From Paenibacillus tyrphae (GTDB taxonomy: Bacteria; Bacillota; Bacilli; Paenibacillales; NBRC-103111), in contig NZ_BSDJ01000017.1 in assembly GCF_027925525.1 (NCBI RefSeq), forward strand, positions 1 to 64,000: 64,000 bases of DNA, given 5' to 3'. The notes beneath the pieces are model-generated. The model was not told the origin of the DNA. It worked only from the letters and a program-made list of their open reading frames with translations, and did not search any database. The position numbers and the translations under genes are program-made. Shown here piece after piece: positions 1-14,200 of the stretch; the first letter of the stretch is position 1, and each line of letters begins with the position of its first letter.

Positions 1-2260
1 GTCGGGTCGATCCGGTCTTCTTTCGGGCAGATGACCATCATCCCGCCGTTATACAGCGTCCGCGCGATATCTCCGACGAACACGTCGAACGAGAAGCTCG
101 CCAATTGCAGCAGCCGCACCGGGAACTGGTCCAGACGGTAATCCCGGCGATAAGCCGCTGCCGTATTGACCAAGCTGCGGTGCTCGATCATAACGCCCTT
201 CGGCTGGCCCGTCGTCCCCGACGTGTAGATCACGTAAGCGAGGTCGCTCGGCTCGTTTTGGTTCGGCACGTTGGACGCGTCCTCGGCGTAAACGGATTCG
301 TCGTCCAGGCACAGCGCCGCTTCCAGCGCCTGGCCTTCAGCCAGCCACGCTTGCGCGCGCTCCTGCAAATGCGTCTGCGTCAGCAGCACAGTCGCTCCGC
401 TGTCCCGCAGCATAAACCCGATCCGCTCGGACGGATAGTCCGGGTCCAGCGGTACATACGCTCCGCCTGCTTTCCAGACGGCCAGCACGGCGACGAGCAA
501 GTCCGTCGAACGGTCGGCCAGAATGCCGACGATCGACTCGCGCCCGATCCCGCGGGCTTGCAGCGTCCGGGCCAGCCGGTTCGCCCGCTCGTTCAGCTCG
601 CGGTACGTCAGCTGCGCCTCTTCATACACGACCGCCGTCTGCTCCGGCACAAGCTCCGCCTGCGCTTCGAAGCACGCGTGGAACGTTTGCTCCGGCGCAT
701 AGTCTTCCTCAACGCCCACACTGCCGAAGCCATCCACCAGCATCGCCCGCTCTTCCGGCGTAACCAGTTCCAGCTCGTTCACCTGCGCGTCCGGGTTGCT
801 TGTCGCCTGCTCCAGCACGTGCACGAGATGACCGCGCATCCGCTCCAGCGTCGAACGGTCGAACGCCAGCGCGTTGTATTCGAAGTGGATGCCCATGTCT
901 TCGCCCGGCATCACCGTAATGTTGAATGCATAGTTCGTTTGCTCGGACATCGCGACGCCCGCAATCGCGAAGCTGTCCGCGCTGTCGCCTCCCATTTGCT
1001 CCATTTCCTGCTCGACCGGGAAGTTTTCGAATACGATAATATGGTTGACCAAATCTTGCTTTTGCTCGGTTAAACCTTGAATCTCGTAGAGCGGATACGT
1101 CTCGTAGGTGCGGGAAGCCAACGCCTGCTCCTGCGTGCTCCGCAGCAATTCCGCGAACGTCGTTTCCGCTTCGCAGCGAATGCGCACCGGAATCGTGTTG
1201 ATGAACAGACCGATCATCCGGTCGACGCCCGGAATGTCGTCCGGCCGCCCTGATACAACGCTTCCGAACACGACATCCTCGTTGTTGTTGTATTTTTGCA
1301 GCACGACGCCCCAAGCCGCCTGCAGCAGCGTGTTCATCGTCACCTGATGCAGCCTGGCCGTCCGACGCATCTGCTCGGTCAAACGCTTTCCAAGCTGGAA
1401 CGCCAGCTCCTCGGCCGCGTAGCCTTCTGCCTTGCGCTCCTGCGGCAGCAGCGTCTGATGCTCGAAGCCGGTCAAATAGCCGCTCCAATAGCGGGCCGCT
1501 TCCTCGCCGTTCTGCCGCTCCAGCCACTCGAGATAGCGGCTGTACGGGACAACCGGAGCAAGCTCGGGCTCACGCCGGTCCAGCAGCGCGAAATACGTGC
1601 CGAACACTTCGCTTGCCACCAATGCGAGGCACCAGCCGTCCATCACGATATGATGGAAGCTCCAGATGAGGCGGTATACGGCGTCCCCCGTTTGCAGCAC
1701 GGAGATGCGCATCAGCGCGTCCTGAGCCAAATCGAAGCTACGGGCCTTATCCTTCTCAAGGAAAGCCGCGACATACTCCTGCCGCTCCGCTTCTTCCATG
1801 CCGCGCAAATCCTCGTAATGGAAGCCAACCCTTTTCGTCCGGTAAACGACCTGCAAAGGCCGCTCATGCCAGCCGCTATAGAAATTCGTGCGGAAAATCT
1901 CGTGTCTTTCCGCGAGCCGCTCCAGACTTTGCTCGAACACCGCCAAGTTGAAGCTTCCCGTCAGGTCGAATGTGGCTTGCTGGAAGTACGCTCCCGAATC
2001 CGGCTCCATCAGGCTGTGGAACAGCATGCCGTTCTGCATCGGGGTGAGTGCGTACACGTTCTCCAGCTCCCCGGCGCTCCGGGTCCGTTCCGCAATCGCG
2101 TCCAACTGTTCCACCGTCAGTCCTTTGAACAGGACGTCGCTTGGCGTCAGCTCCGCGCGCTCCTTCGCCGTGCAGTGCGCGATCACTTCCTGCAGATTCG
2201 CCTGCAGCCGCTCGGCCAGTCGCTCCATCGTCTCTTTGCGGTACGCCTTGCCGTTATAGC
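1..2260. repeat. Module duplication, copy of 9136-11395
   Basis: The C4-A4 coding stretch matches the C2-A2 stretch base for base at a constant offset of 9,135 over at least 2.2 kb, with only scattered mismatches, for example around 61, 781 and 1,250. Similarity falls off beyond about 2,260, where the E domains begin. The run-off edge hides the other limit. It fits recent module duplication or gene conversion within the synthetase gene. Confidence 0.85.
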
Positions 2261-5200
2261 GGATATCCAAAACAAGCGTACCGTCGGTAACAATTCCCCC
2301 GAAATCCAGCGCATATTTCATTACCGTGCGTTCGCTGACGGCGGAGCCGATGGAGTATGCGGACATCGCGACGTCGCCGCTTTGCAGGTCTTGATCGAAC
2401 TGCCCCAAATAGTTAAAACTGATCTGCGGCTCCGTCTCGCGAGCGCGATCTTCCTGTAAACCGGACAAATGCTTCCAAATGCCGTAACCGATCCCCTTAT
2501 GCGGAATTTGACGCAGTCCTTCCTTCACCCGTTTGATCTGCTGCGCTACGGACTCTTCCTGCCCCATCTCCAGCACGACCGGGAATTGGCTCGTGAACCA
2601 CCCGACAGAACGCGAGATGTCAATGTCCGGCAAAATCTCCTCACGGCCGTGTCCTTCCAGGTTGACCAGCACACGCTCCATTCCGGTCCACTGGCGGATC
2701 GTCATGCCCAGCGCCGTCAGCAGCAGGTCGTTCACCTCAGTGCCGTAAGCCCGGTGCGTTTGTTTCAACAACTGCTCCGTTTCCCGCTTCGTCAACTGCA
2801 CGGCTACCGTCTCGCTATCGCGAAGCGTAAACGCGCCATCATGCACCGTATCCTGAGGCAGCGGAGCATAGCTTGCCTCAGCGATTTGCTGCCAATACGC
2901 CGACTCGCTTGCCATAGCCGGACCGGCCGCATACTGCGACAATTGTTCCGCCCACGTACGGAACGAATCCGTTTTGTACGGCAAACGGATGGCTTGTCCG
3001 TTGGCAGCCTGCTCATAGCCTGCCGCAAGATCCTCAATCAAAATGCGCCAAGATACCCCGTCAACCACCAAATGGTGAATGACGATCAGCAAGTGATCTC
3101 CGTCGTCGCAGCGGAACAGCCCCAGCTTTACCAAAGGTCCGGCGCTCAGGTCGATGCCGCTTTGAATGTCGTCCGCTTTCGCTTCAATCGCCGCAGCGCA
3201 ATCCGCCGTTTCCCTCACATCGACCACATCCAGGGTATACAGCTCGCCTTCGCCCATACCGCGGTTCCACGCTTCAAAACCGGTTTCCGTCTTACGGAAG
3301 ACCGTGCGCAGGGCGTCATGATGCTCCACGACCTTCGCCATCGCCTGCCGAAGCGGCGTTTTGTCGAAGCCGCGTTCCCGGTGAAGCATCACCGCTTGGT
3401 TAAAATGATTCGGCTCCTCCTGGTTTTGCTCGAAGAACCAGTATTGAATCGGCGTCAGGCTGACGGCTCCGCTGACCTCGCGCTGCTCGGCCTTTTTGTC
3501 AGCCGCACGAAGCAGCGGGCTTAATTCCGCCACCGTCGCATACCGGAACAAATCCTTCATTTCAAGCTTATGCCCGAGTTGCAGCAGTCTGGAAGATACC
3601 TGGATCGCCTTGATCGAGTCGCCGCCCAACTCAAAGAAATTGTCCAGCACCCCGACCGCCTCGACACCGAGCACGGCCTGCCACACCGAAGCCAGCGTTT
3701 GCTCCGCGGTTGTGCGGGGCGCTACATATTCCGCGCCCGTCTGGATGCTTCCTTCCGGCGCAGGCAGCGCTTTGCGGTCGATCTTGCCGTTGGCGTTCAG
3801 CGGCATCCGCTCCAGCTGCACGAAGTACGACGGAATCATGTAGCTCGGCAGCTCCTGCGACAGCGCGCTTCGCAGCTCCGCCGCGCTCCATTCCCGGTCC
3901 GCCGTGAAATAGGCGCACAGCTGCTTCTGGCCGAGCTCGTTCTCCCGCGCAATAACCACCGCTTCACGCACGTCCGGCAAGCGCAGCACTTGCGTTTCCA
4001 CCTCGCCAAGCTCGATCCGATAGCCGCGGATTTTCACCTGATGGTCGATCCGGCCCAAATATTCGATATTCCCACACGGCATCCAGCGCACCAAGTCGCC
4101 CGTTCGGTACATCCGCTTGCCCGGCGCAAACGGATTCGGCACAAACTTCTCCTCCGTCAGCTCCGGCCGGTTCAAATAGCCTCGGGCCACGCCCTCACCC
4201 GCGATGCACAGCTCTCCGGCTACGCCGACCGGCATCAAACGGGAAGCCGCGTCCATAATCCACGCCTGCACATTGCCGAGCGGCCGTCCAATTGGCACGC
4301 CCGCCAGCTCTGCGGTTTCTGGAGTCGTCGAATAATAGGTCGCATAAATTGTCGCTTCCGTAGGTCCATAAATATTTTCCAGTTGGGCGTTCGCCGCTAA
4401 GCTGTAATAGTCCTCGACCGCTTTGACCGGCAGCGCCTCTCCGGCAACGAATACATATTTCAAGGTGCGGATGCTGGAAACGTCGGTTTCCTTCAGCGTA
4501 TTGACCCATGCGCTGAACATCGACGGCACTAGATTCAAATGGGTGATTTGCCCGCTCTCGATCGCTTCCGTGAGCGCAGCGGGGTCTTTTTCCAGCCCCG
4601 GTGGCAAAATCGCCAGTTTGCCTTTTCCGAAATACCAACCGAACAACTCGGTTACCGATACGTCGAACGTGAAGGTCGTTTTCAGCAAATACGTATCGTC
4701 CGCCAGCATCGGGTATTCCCGCTCCAACTGGGTCAGCGTATGCACGACGGACCGGTGCTCGACCATGACCCCCTTCGGCTTGCCGGTCGAACCCGACGTG
4801 TAAATGACGTAAGCCAAATGACTCGGTCCCGCTGCAGGCTCCGGGTTCGAAGCATCTTCGCTATACACCGCCGCGTCTTCAAGCACCAGCAGCTTCCCGG
4901 CAAAATCCGCGCGTTCCCGCAAACGGCTCTGCGTCAGCAGCAGCTTGGCCCCCGAATCCTCCAGCATGTAAGCGATCCGCTCCTGCGGGTATTCCGGATC
5001 GATCGGCACATATGCGCCGCCGGCTTTCAGGATTCCGAAAATGCCCACGATCATCTCAAGCGAACGCTCGACCATGATGCCGACCGGCTGATCGGGCTGT
5101 ACGCCCTCCGCCCGCAGCGTATGCGCCAACCGGTTCGCTCGCTCGTTCAATTCCCGGTACGTGAGCCGCTCGTCTTCGAATACGACCGCCACCTGGTCCG

Positions 5201-8200
5201 GCGTCCGCTCCGCTTGCGCTTCGAACAGCCCGTGAACGGTCTCGTCACGGGGATAGTCCGCCGCCGTAGCGTTGAAGACATCGACAATTTGTGCCCGCTC
5301 CGCCTCGGTAACCCATTCCAGCTCGTCCACGCGAATATGCGGTGCAGCCGCCACCTGCTCCAGCACCCTGGCGACATGACCGGCAATTTGCCGGATACCA
5401 GCTTCGTCGAACGCCATCGCATTATAGCCGAAACGAATGGTGATCCGTTCGCCGGGGATAACGATGAAATTGAAATTGTAGTTCGTTTGCTCCGGCGTTT
5501 CGATGTTCGCAATCGCAAAAGCGTCCCGGCTTCCGCCGCCCAGCTGCCCGATCTGCTCGTCGATCGGATAGTTTTCGAACACCATGATGTGGTTGATCAA
5601 ATCGCGCTTCTGTCCGGTCCGCGCCTGAATCTCATAGAGCGGAAACGTGTCGTGGGCGCCGGAATTCAAGGCTTGCTCCTGCGTTCTGCGCATGACATCG
5701 GCTACCGATTCCCCGGCGGCACTGGTGATGCGCACCGGAATCGTATTGATGAACAAACCGATCATCGATTCCACGCCCGGGATTTCCGCCGGACGGCCAG
5801 CCACGACGCTGCCGAACACGACATCGTCGCTATTGTTGTATTTTTGCAGGATCAGGCCCCACACGGTCTGAATGAGCGTATTGACGGTCACCTGATGCTG
5901 TTTGGCCGCACGTTCGACCCGTACGCTCAGTTCGGGACTGAACGTCCAGTCCAGATTTTGCAGGACGTAGCCTTCCGTCTTGTGCTGCGGCTTCTCCTGC
6001 GGCAGCAGCACCTGCTGCTCGTAGCCGGACAAGTAATCGCTCCAATAGCCTGCCGCCGCTTCGCGGTTCTGATTTTCCAGCCATTCGATAAACCTGCCAA
6101 ACGGGGTTACCGGTTCAAGCTCCGGCTGCCGCTGCTCGCGGAACGCAAAGTAGCTGCCGAACACTTCCTGAATCAAAAGAGACATGCACCAGCCGTCCAT
6201 CAAAATATGATGGAAGCTCCAAACAAAGCGGTACATATCCTCACCGGTGCGCAGTACCGACACGCGCATCAGCGAACCTTGGCTCAGGTCGAAGCCGCGG
6301 GCCTTGTCCGCGCTCGTAAAGTCGGCGGCGTGCGCCTCGCGCTCCGCTTCCTCCATGCCGCGCAGGTCTTCATAAAGCAGCTCGCCCGCACGTTCCCGGA
6401 ATACGGCCTGGACCGGCTCGTCCTTCCAGCCGCTGATGAAATTGGTCCGCAGCGTCTCATGCCGCTGTACCAGCAGATCCAGACTTTTCCCGAAGGATAC
6501 GACATCGAAGCCGCCCTTCAGATCGAACGTCGCCTGTTCAAAATAAGCTCCCGATTCCGCATCCATCAGGCTGTGGAACAGCATGCCCTTCTGCATCGGC
6601 GTTAGCGCGTATACGTTCTCCAGCTCGCCGACCGGCTGCGTAAGCTCCGCCAACCGCTCCAGTTCGTCAACCGTCACTCCTTTGAGCAGAACGTCGCTCG
6701 GCGTGAGTTCAGGCTGCTCTTTCGCCACACAGTGCGCGATCACTTCCCGCAGGCTGGCTTGCAGCAGTCCGCCCAGCCGCTCCACCGTTTCTCGGCGGTA
6801 TTGGGTTGTGCCGTAGCGGATCGTTAAAACAAGCTCGCCTTCCGATACGATACCGTTCATATCCAGCGCAAAATCCATCGCCGCATTCCCGCTGGCTTCC
6901 GCCCCCACGGAATACCGGGATTGCTTCAGATCGTTGCTTTCGTAATCTTGGTCGAACTGGCCGAGATAGTTGAAGCTGATTTCCGGCTCGACGGCAAACT
7001 TCACGCCCTCTTGCGGCGCGGACAAATATCGCAGGATGCCGTACCCGATGCCTTTGTTCGGAATGTGGCGCAACCCTTCCTTCACCCGCTTGATCCGCTG
7101 GCCGATAGGCTCGTCCTGTCCCTTCTCCAATACGACCGGGAATTGGCTTGTAAACCAGCCGACGGTCCGCGAAACGTCCACATCCGGGATGATTTCCTCC
7201 CGGCCATGGCCCTCCAGGTTGACCGGCACTCGGTCCAGACCCGACCATTCGTGCACGGCCATGCCCAATGCCGTCAGCAGCAGGTCGTTCATTTCCGTAC
7301 GGTATGCCCGGTGCGCCTGCCTCAAAAGCTGCTCCGTTTCCTCCGCCGTCCAGCGCACCGTCACGACGTCGCTCTCTTTCAGCAGCGGTCTGACCTCCGC
7401 GTTATCCTTCGGCAGTGAGGCATAGTCGCTTTGCTCGATCTGCTGCCAGTACGTCCGCTCCTGCTCCATCGCGGGGCCGTTCACATAGTGCGACAGTTGC
7501 TCCGCCCATGTCCGGAACGAATCCGTTTTGTGAGGCAGACGGATCGCTTCTCCGCGAAGCGCCTGCTCGTATCCAGTGGCAATGTCCTCGAACAAAATAC
7601 GCCACGATACCCCGTCGACCACCAGATGATGGATTGCGATCAGCAGATGGTCGCCGTCTGCGCAGCGGAACAGACCGAGCTTCATGAGCGGTCCCTGTTC
7701 CAAGTCGATGCTGCCTTGAATTTCCGTCGCTTTCGCTTCGACCGCGGCCGCGATATCCATCGCACCGCTGAAATCCAGCACCTCCAGGCTAAACAGCTCG
7801 CCTTCGTCCACGCTGCGGTTCCATGCGACGTAGCCACCTCCGGTCTCCCGGAATACCGTGCGCAGCGCGTCGTGATGCTCGGCGATCTTCTTCATCGTCA
7901 CGCGCAGCGCCGCTTCGTCGAAGCCTTCCTTGCGGTACAGCATAACCGACTGGTTGCTGTGATGCACGTCCGCCGGCTGCTGCCCGAAGAACCACCGCTG
8001 GATCGGCGTCAATTCTACCTCGCCCTCCACGGCTTCCTGGCTCGCCAGCTTGCCCGACGTTTGAATGTGCGGACTCAGCGCCGCCACCGTCGGATACTGG
8101 AACAAGTCCTTCATTACGAGCTTGTAGCCCGCTTGCAGCAAGCGAGAAGCCACCTGCAGCGCTTTGATCGAATCGCCGCCCAGCTCGAAGAAGTTGTCCA

Positions 8201-11200
8201 AGATGCCGACCTTCTCCACGCCCAGCACAGCCTGCCACACCGCCGCCAGCGTCTGCTCCGCCGCCGTCTTCGGCGCTGCGTACGCCGCTCCCGCGCGTAC
8301 TGCGCCTTCCGGTTCCGGCAGCGCTTTGCGGTCCACTTTGCCGTTTGGCGTCAGCGGCAACCGCTCCAGCTTCATCATCCGCGCCGGCACCATATGCGAC
8401 GGCAGGCTTTGCTCCAGATACGCCTGCAGCTCCTCTACGCTTAGCGTGTCGTCCCCTGCCGCGTAGCCTGCCAAATATTTTTGTCCCCGCTCGTCCGTCC
8501 GGTCGATCACCACGGCCTGACGCACCCCAGCGAAGCGCAGCATCGCCGTTTCGATCTCGCCCAGCTCGATCCGGTAACCGCGGATTTTTACCTGATGGTC
8601 GATCCGGCCGATGAAGTCCACGTTCCCGTCTTCCATCCACCGCGCCAGGTCGCCCGTACGGTACAAACGCTCGCCCGGCACGAACGGGTTCGGCACGAAT
8701 TTCTCCGCCGTCAGCTCCGGACGGTTCAAGTAGCCTCGCGCGACCCCGGCTCCGCCGATGCACAGCTCGCCCAGCACGCCCACCGGCACCGGTTGCAGCT
8801 GCGCGTCCACGATGTAGAACCGCGCATTCAGCCACGCCTGCCCGATCGGCACGCTCCCCGTCTCCGGCAGCTTCGTCAAAGGCTCGTCGTAGTAGCTCGA
8901 ATCGATCGCAGCTTCCGTTACCCCGTACGCGTTGATGATCCGCATGGTTGAGCCGAAACGCTCCTGCAGCACCCGGTAATCCGTCACGCTACAGCTGTCC
9001 GAGCTCGTAATCAGCAGCTCTATCGAGCTAATGTCCAGCCCGTGATCCGCGATATGCTGCATAAACGGGACGATCAACGCCGGTGTCGATTCGAACACCG
9101 TAATTTCGTAATCCCGTATCCAGCCGTGCAGGCGAGTCGGGTCGATCCGGTCCTCTTTCGGGCAGATGACCATCGTGCCGCCGTTGTACAGCGTCCGCGC
9201 GATATCTCCGACGAACACGTCAAACGAGAAGCTCGCCAATTGCAGCAGCCGCACCGGGAACTCGCTAAGCCGATAATCCCGGCGGTACGCGACCGCCGTG
9301 TTGACCAAGCTGCGGTGCTCGATCATGACGCCTTTCGGCTGGCCCGTCGTTCCCGACGTGTAGATCACGTAGGCGAGGTCGCCCGGCTCGTTCGAGTTCG
9401 GCACGTTGGACGCGTCCCCGGCGAACGATGCTTCGTCGTCCAAGCACAGCACCGCCTCCAGCGCATGGCCTTCGGCCAGCCACGCTTGCGCGCGCTCCTG
9501 CAGATGCGTCTGCGTCAGCAGCACAGTTGCTCCGCTGTCCCGCAGCATGAATCCGATCCGCTCCGACGGATAGTCCGGGTCCAGCGGTACGTACGCGCCG
9601 CCCGCTTTCCAGACCGCCAGCACGGCAACGAGCAAGTCCGTCGAACGGTCGGCCAGGATGCCGACGATCGACTCGCGCCCGATTCCGCGCGCTTGCAGCG
9701 TCCGGGCCAGCCGGTTCGCCCGCTCGTTCAGCTCGCGGTACGTCAGCTGCGCTCCCGCATACACGACCGCCGTCTGCTCCGGCACAAGCTCCGCCTGCGC
9801 TTCGAAGCATGCATGGAACGTTTGCTCCGGCGCGTAGCCGTTCTCTACGCCTACGCTGCCGAAGCCGTCCACCAGCAGCGTTCGCTCTTCCGGCGTAACA
9901 AGCTCCAGCTCGTTTACCCGCGCGTCCGGGTTACCAGTCGCCTGCTCCAGCACGCGCACGAGATGGCCCCGCATCCGCTCCAGCGTCGAACGTTCGAACG
10001 CCAGCGCGTTGTATTCGAAATGAATGCCCAGATCATCGCCCGGGATGACCGTAATATTAAACGCATAGTTCGTTTGCTCGGACATCGCGACGCCCGTAAT
10101 CGCGAAGCTCTCTGCCCCACGGCTACCCATTTGCTCCATTCGCTGCTCGACCGGATAGTTTTCGAACACGATAATATGGTTGACCAAATCCTGCTTTTGC
10201 TCGGTCAAAGCCTGAATCTCATAGAGCGGATACGTCTCGAAATCGCGGGAAGCCAGCGCCTGCTCCTGCGTGCTTCGCAGCAATTCCGCAAACGTCGTTT
10301 CCACTTCGCAGCGAATGCGTACCGGGATCGTATTGATGAACAGCCCGATCATCCGGTCGACGCCCGGAATATCGTCCGGCCGCCCCGACACGACGCTGCC
10401 GAACACGACGTCCCCGTTGTTGTTGTATTTTTGCAGTACGACGCCCCAAGCCGCCTGCAGCAGCGTGTTCATCGTCACCTGATGCTGCTTCGCCGTGCGC
10501 TGCATCTGCTCCGTCAGACCCTTCCCGAGCTGGAACGATAGCTTCTGCGCGTCATACCGTTCCACCTTGCGCTCCTGCGGCAGCAGCGTCTGATGCTCAA
10601 AGCCGGCCAAATAGCCGCTCCAATAGCGGGCCGCTTCCTCGCCGTCCTGACGCTCCAGCCACTCGATATAACGGCTGTACGGGACAACCGGAGCAAGCTC
10701 CGGCTGACGCTGCTCCAGCAGCGCGAAGTACGTGCCGAACACTTCGTTCGTCACCAAAGCGAGGCACCAGCCGTCCATCACGATATGATGGAAGCTCCAG
10801 ACAAAACGGTACACCGAGTCGCCTGTTTGCAGCACGGACACGCGCATCAGCGCGTCGTGACTCAAATCGAAGCCGCTGACTTTATCCTTCTCAAGAAAAG
10901 CCGCGACATACGCCTGACGCTCCGCTTCCTCCATCCCGCGTAAATCCTCGTAATGGAAGCCGGCCTGTTTCGTCCGATAAACGATCTGCAAAGGCTGCTC
11001 ATGCCAGCCGCTGTAAAAATTCGTTCGGAACATGGGGTATCTTTCCACCAGCAGCCCCAGACTCTTCTCGAATACGCCGATATGGAAGCTTCCCTGCAGC
11101 TCGAATGTCGCCTGCTCGAAATAAGCGCCCGAATGCGGCTCCATCAGGCTGTGGAACAGCATCCCTTTTTGCATCGGCGTGAGCGCGTACACGTTCTCCA

Positions 11201-14200
11201 GCTCGCCGGCAGAGCGGGTGCGTTCGACAAGCGCATCCAGCTCTTCAACCGTCAGCCCTTTGAGCAGGACGTCGCTTGGCGTCAGCTCCGGCCGCTCTTT
11301 GGCCGCGCAGTGGGCGATCACCTCACGCAAGCTCGCCTCCAGCAGCCCGGCCAGCCGCTCCATCGTTTCCTTGCGGTACGCTTTGCCGCTGTAGCCGATG
11401 GACAGACGCAGCTCGCCGTCCGTGACCATGCCGTTGATATCCAGCTCATATCTTCTGGCCAGACTTCCGCTGACAGCCGCTCCGCTCGAATAAGGCGACA
11501 AACGGAAAGCATTGCCTTGCAAATCCTGGTCAAACTGCCCCAAATAGTTAAAGCTGATTTGCGGCTCGACCTCGAATTCCTTATTCCTCCACGAATCGGA
11601 AGCGGAGGACAAATATCTCAAAACGCCGTAGCCGATCCCTTTGTTCGGAATGCGGCGCAGCCCTTCCTTCACCCGCTTGATCCGCCGGGAAACGTCCCGC
11701 TCTGCCCCCAACTCCAGCACAATCGGGAATTGGCTCGTAAACCAGCCGACGGTGCGCGTAATGTCCAGCTCCGGCAGGATCGCTTCCCGGCCGTGTCCCT
11801 CCAGATTGACAAGCACCCGCTCCATCCCGGTCCACTCGTGAACCGCCATGCCCAGCGCCGTCAGCAGCAGATCGTTTACTTCCGTGTTATACGCGCGGGA
11901 CGCCTGCTTCAGAAGCTGCTCCGTCTCCTGCGCCGTCCATACCGCCGTAACGGCTTCGCCGTCCCCGACCTGCGCCTGATCCTGCGCACAATCCTTCGGG
12001 AGCGCACCATAATCGGCTTCCGCGATCTGCCGCCAATAGGCCCGTTCGCGCTCGATGGCCGGACCGCTCGCATAATGCGACAGCTGCTCCGCCCAGACCT
12101 GGAACGAATCCGTCTTGTGAGGAAGACGAACCGTCTCTCCCTTCAACGCTTGCTCATAGCTTGCCGCCAAATCTTCGAGCAAAATGCGCCACGATACTCC
12201 GTCCACCACAAGATGGTGAATGGCAATCAACAGATGATCTCCGTCCGCGCACCGGAACAGTCCCAGCTTCACCAAAGGTCCGGCGCTCAGGTCGATGCCG
12301 CTTTGAAGCTCGTTCGCCTTCGCTTCGATCGCCGCTGCGCAGTCCGTTTCGCCCGTAAAATCGGCGATGTCCAGCGTGAACGGCTCGCCCTCGTCGACGC
12401 CCCGGTTCCATGCCTCGAAGCCGCCGCTTGCCGTCCGGCGATATACGGTGCGCAGCGCATCGTGATGCTGGACGATATGGCGCATCGCCTGACGCAGCGC
12501 CGCTTCGTCGAAGCCCGCTTCCCGATGAAGCAGCAGCGCCTGATTATAATGATGCGGCTCGGCCGGCTCCTGCTCGAAGTACCAGCGCTGAATCGGCGTC
12601 AGCTTCACGCCGCCCGCAACTTCCCCTTGGTCGGCGATGCGGTCGACAGCCTGCACATGTCCGCCAAGCTCAGCCACGGTCGGATACTGGAACAACTCTC
12701 GCATTTCGATCTTATAGCCGGCCTGAAGCATTCTCGAAGACACCTGAATCGCCTTGATCGAGTCGCCGCCTAACTCAAAGAAATTGTCCAGCATCCCGAC
12801 GGCTTCGACTCCCAAAACCGCCTGCCACACCGATGCCAGCGCTTGCTCCACGACAGTCCGCGGGGCCACGTATTCCGTTCCCGTCTGCACGCTTCCTTCC
12901 GGCGCAGGCAGCGCCCGGCGGTCCACTTTGCCGTTCGGCGTCAATGGAATGCGCTCCACCTGCACGAAATACGACGGCACCATGTATCCCGGCAGCTCCT
13001 GCGACAATGCGCTTCGAACCTCACTTACCATCAATTCATTCTCCGCCGTAAAGTAAGCGCACAGCTGCTTTTGTCCCTGCTCGTCTTCCCTCGCAATAAC
13101 GACCGCTCCCCGCACGCCTTCCACGCGCAGCAGCTGCGCTTCCACCTCGCCCAGCTCGATCCGGTAGCCCCGGATTTTCACCTGCTCGTCGATCCGGCCT
13201 TTATACTCCAGCGTTCCGTCCGCACGCCAGCGCGCCAAGTCTCCCGTCCGGTAGCAGCGCTCTCCCTCACGCACCGGGCTCGCGATAAATTTCTCCGTCG
13301 TCAGCTCCGGACGGTTCCAATAGCCTCGCGCCACCCCGTCTCCGCCGACGATCAGCTCGCCCCACGCTCCGACCGGCTGCAGTTTCATCCCGCGGTCGAC
13401 CACATATGCCGTCGAATTCGCAATCGGACGTCCGATCGGCACCGCTTCCCTTTGCTCGCCCGCTATCTCGTGCGTCGTCGAGAACGTCGTATTTTCCGTC
13501 GGACCGTAGCCGTTGACCAGACTTAGCCCCGGGTTATCCCGCACCACCCGGTTGATGTGCGGCACCGATAGCACGTCCCCGCCCACAATCAGCGTCTTCA
13601 TGTCCCCGAACAGACGGCTGTTCTGCTGCGTCAATTGGTTGAACAACGGCGCAGTCAGCCACATCGTCGTGATCCGGTACTCCCGAATCGCTTCCTCCAT
13701 ACGGGCCGCGTTTAAAATCACATCGTTGCTGACCAAATACAGCTGCCCGCCGTTCAGCAGCGCTCCCCAAATTTCGAACGTTGACGCGTCGAACACGACG
13801 GCGCCCGTCTGCAAAATGCGCGTCGTTTCATCCAGTTGGACGTAATTCGTATTTTTTACTAACCGGACCACGTTGCGGTGCTCGACCATCACGCCCTTCG
13901 GCTTGCCGGTCGTTCCCGACGTGTAGATGATATAGGCCAGATCCTCCGGCCCGCTCACCGGCTCCAAGTTCGAGGCATCTTCGCTGTAAACCCTTTCATC
14001 GTTCAAATCTACGACTATTCCCGCAAAGTCCGCACGCACCAGCTCCCGGTGCTGCACCAGCAGCAGCTTAGTCCCCGAATCGTCCAGCAGGTAGCGGATG
14101 CGCTCCTCCGGATAGTCCGGGTCAACCGGCACGTAGGCGCCTCCGGCCTTCAAAATCGCCAGCACCCCGATCACCATCTCGACGGAGCGCTCGGCCATGA

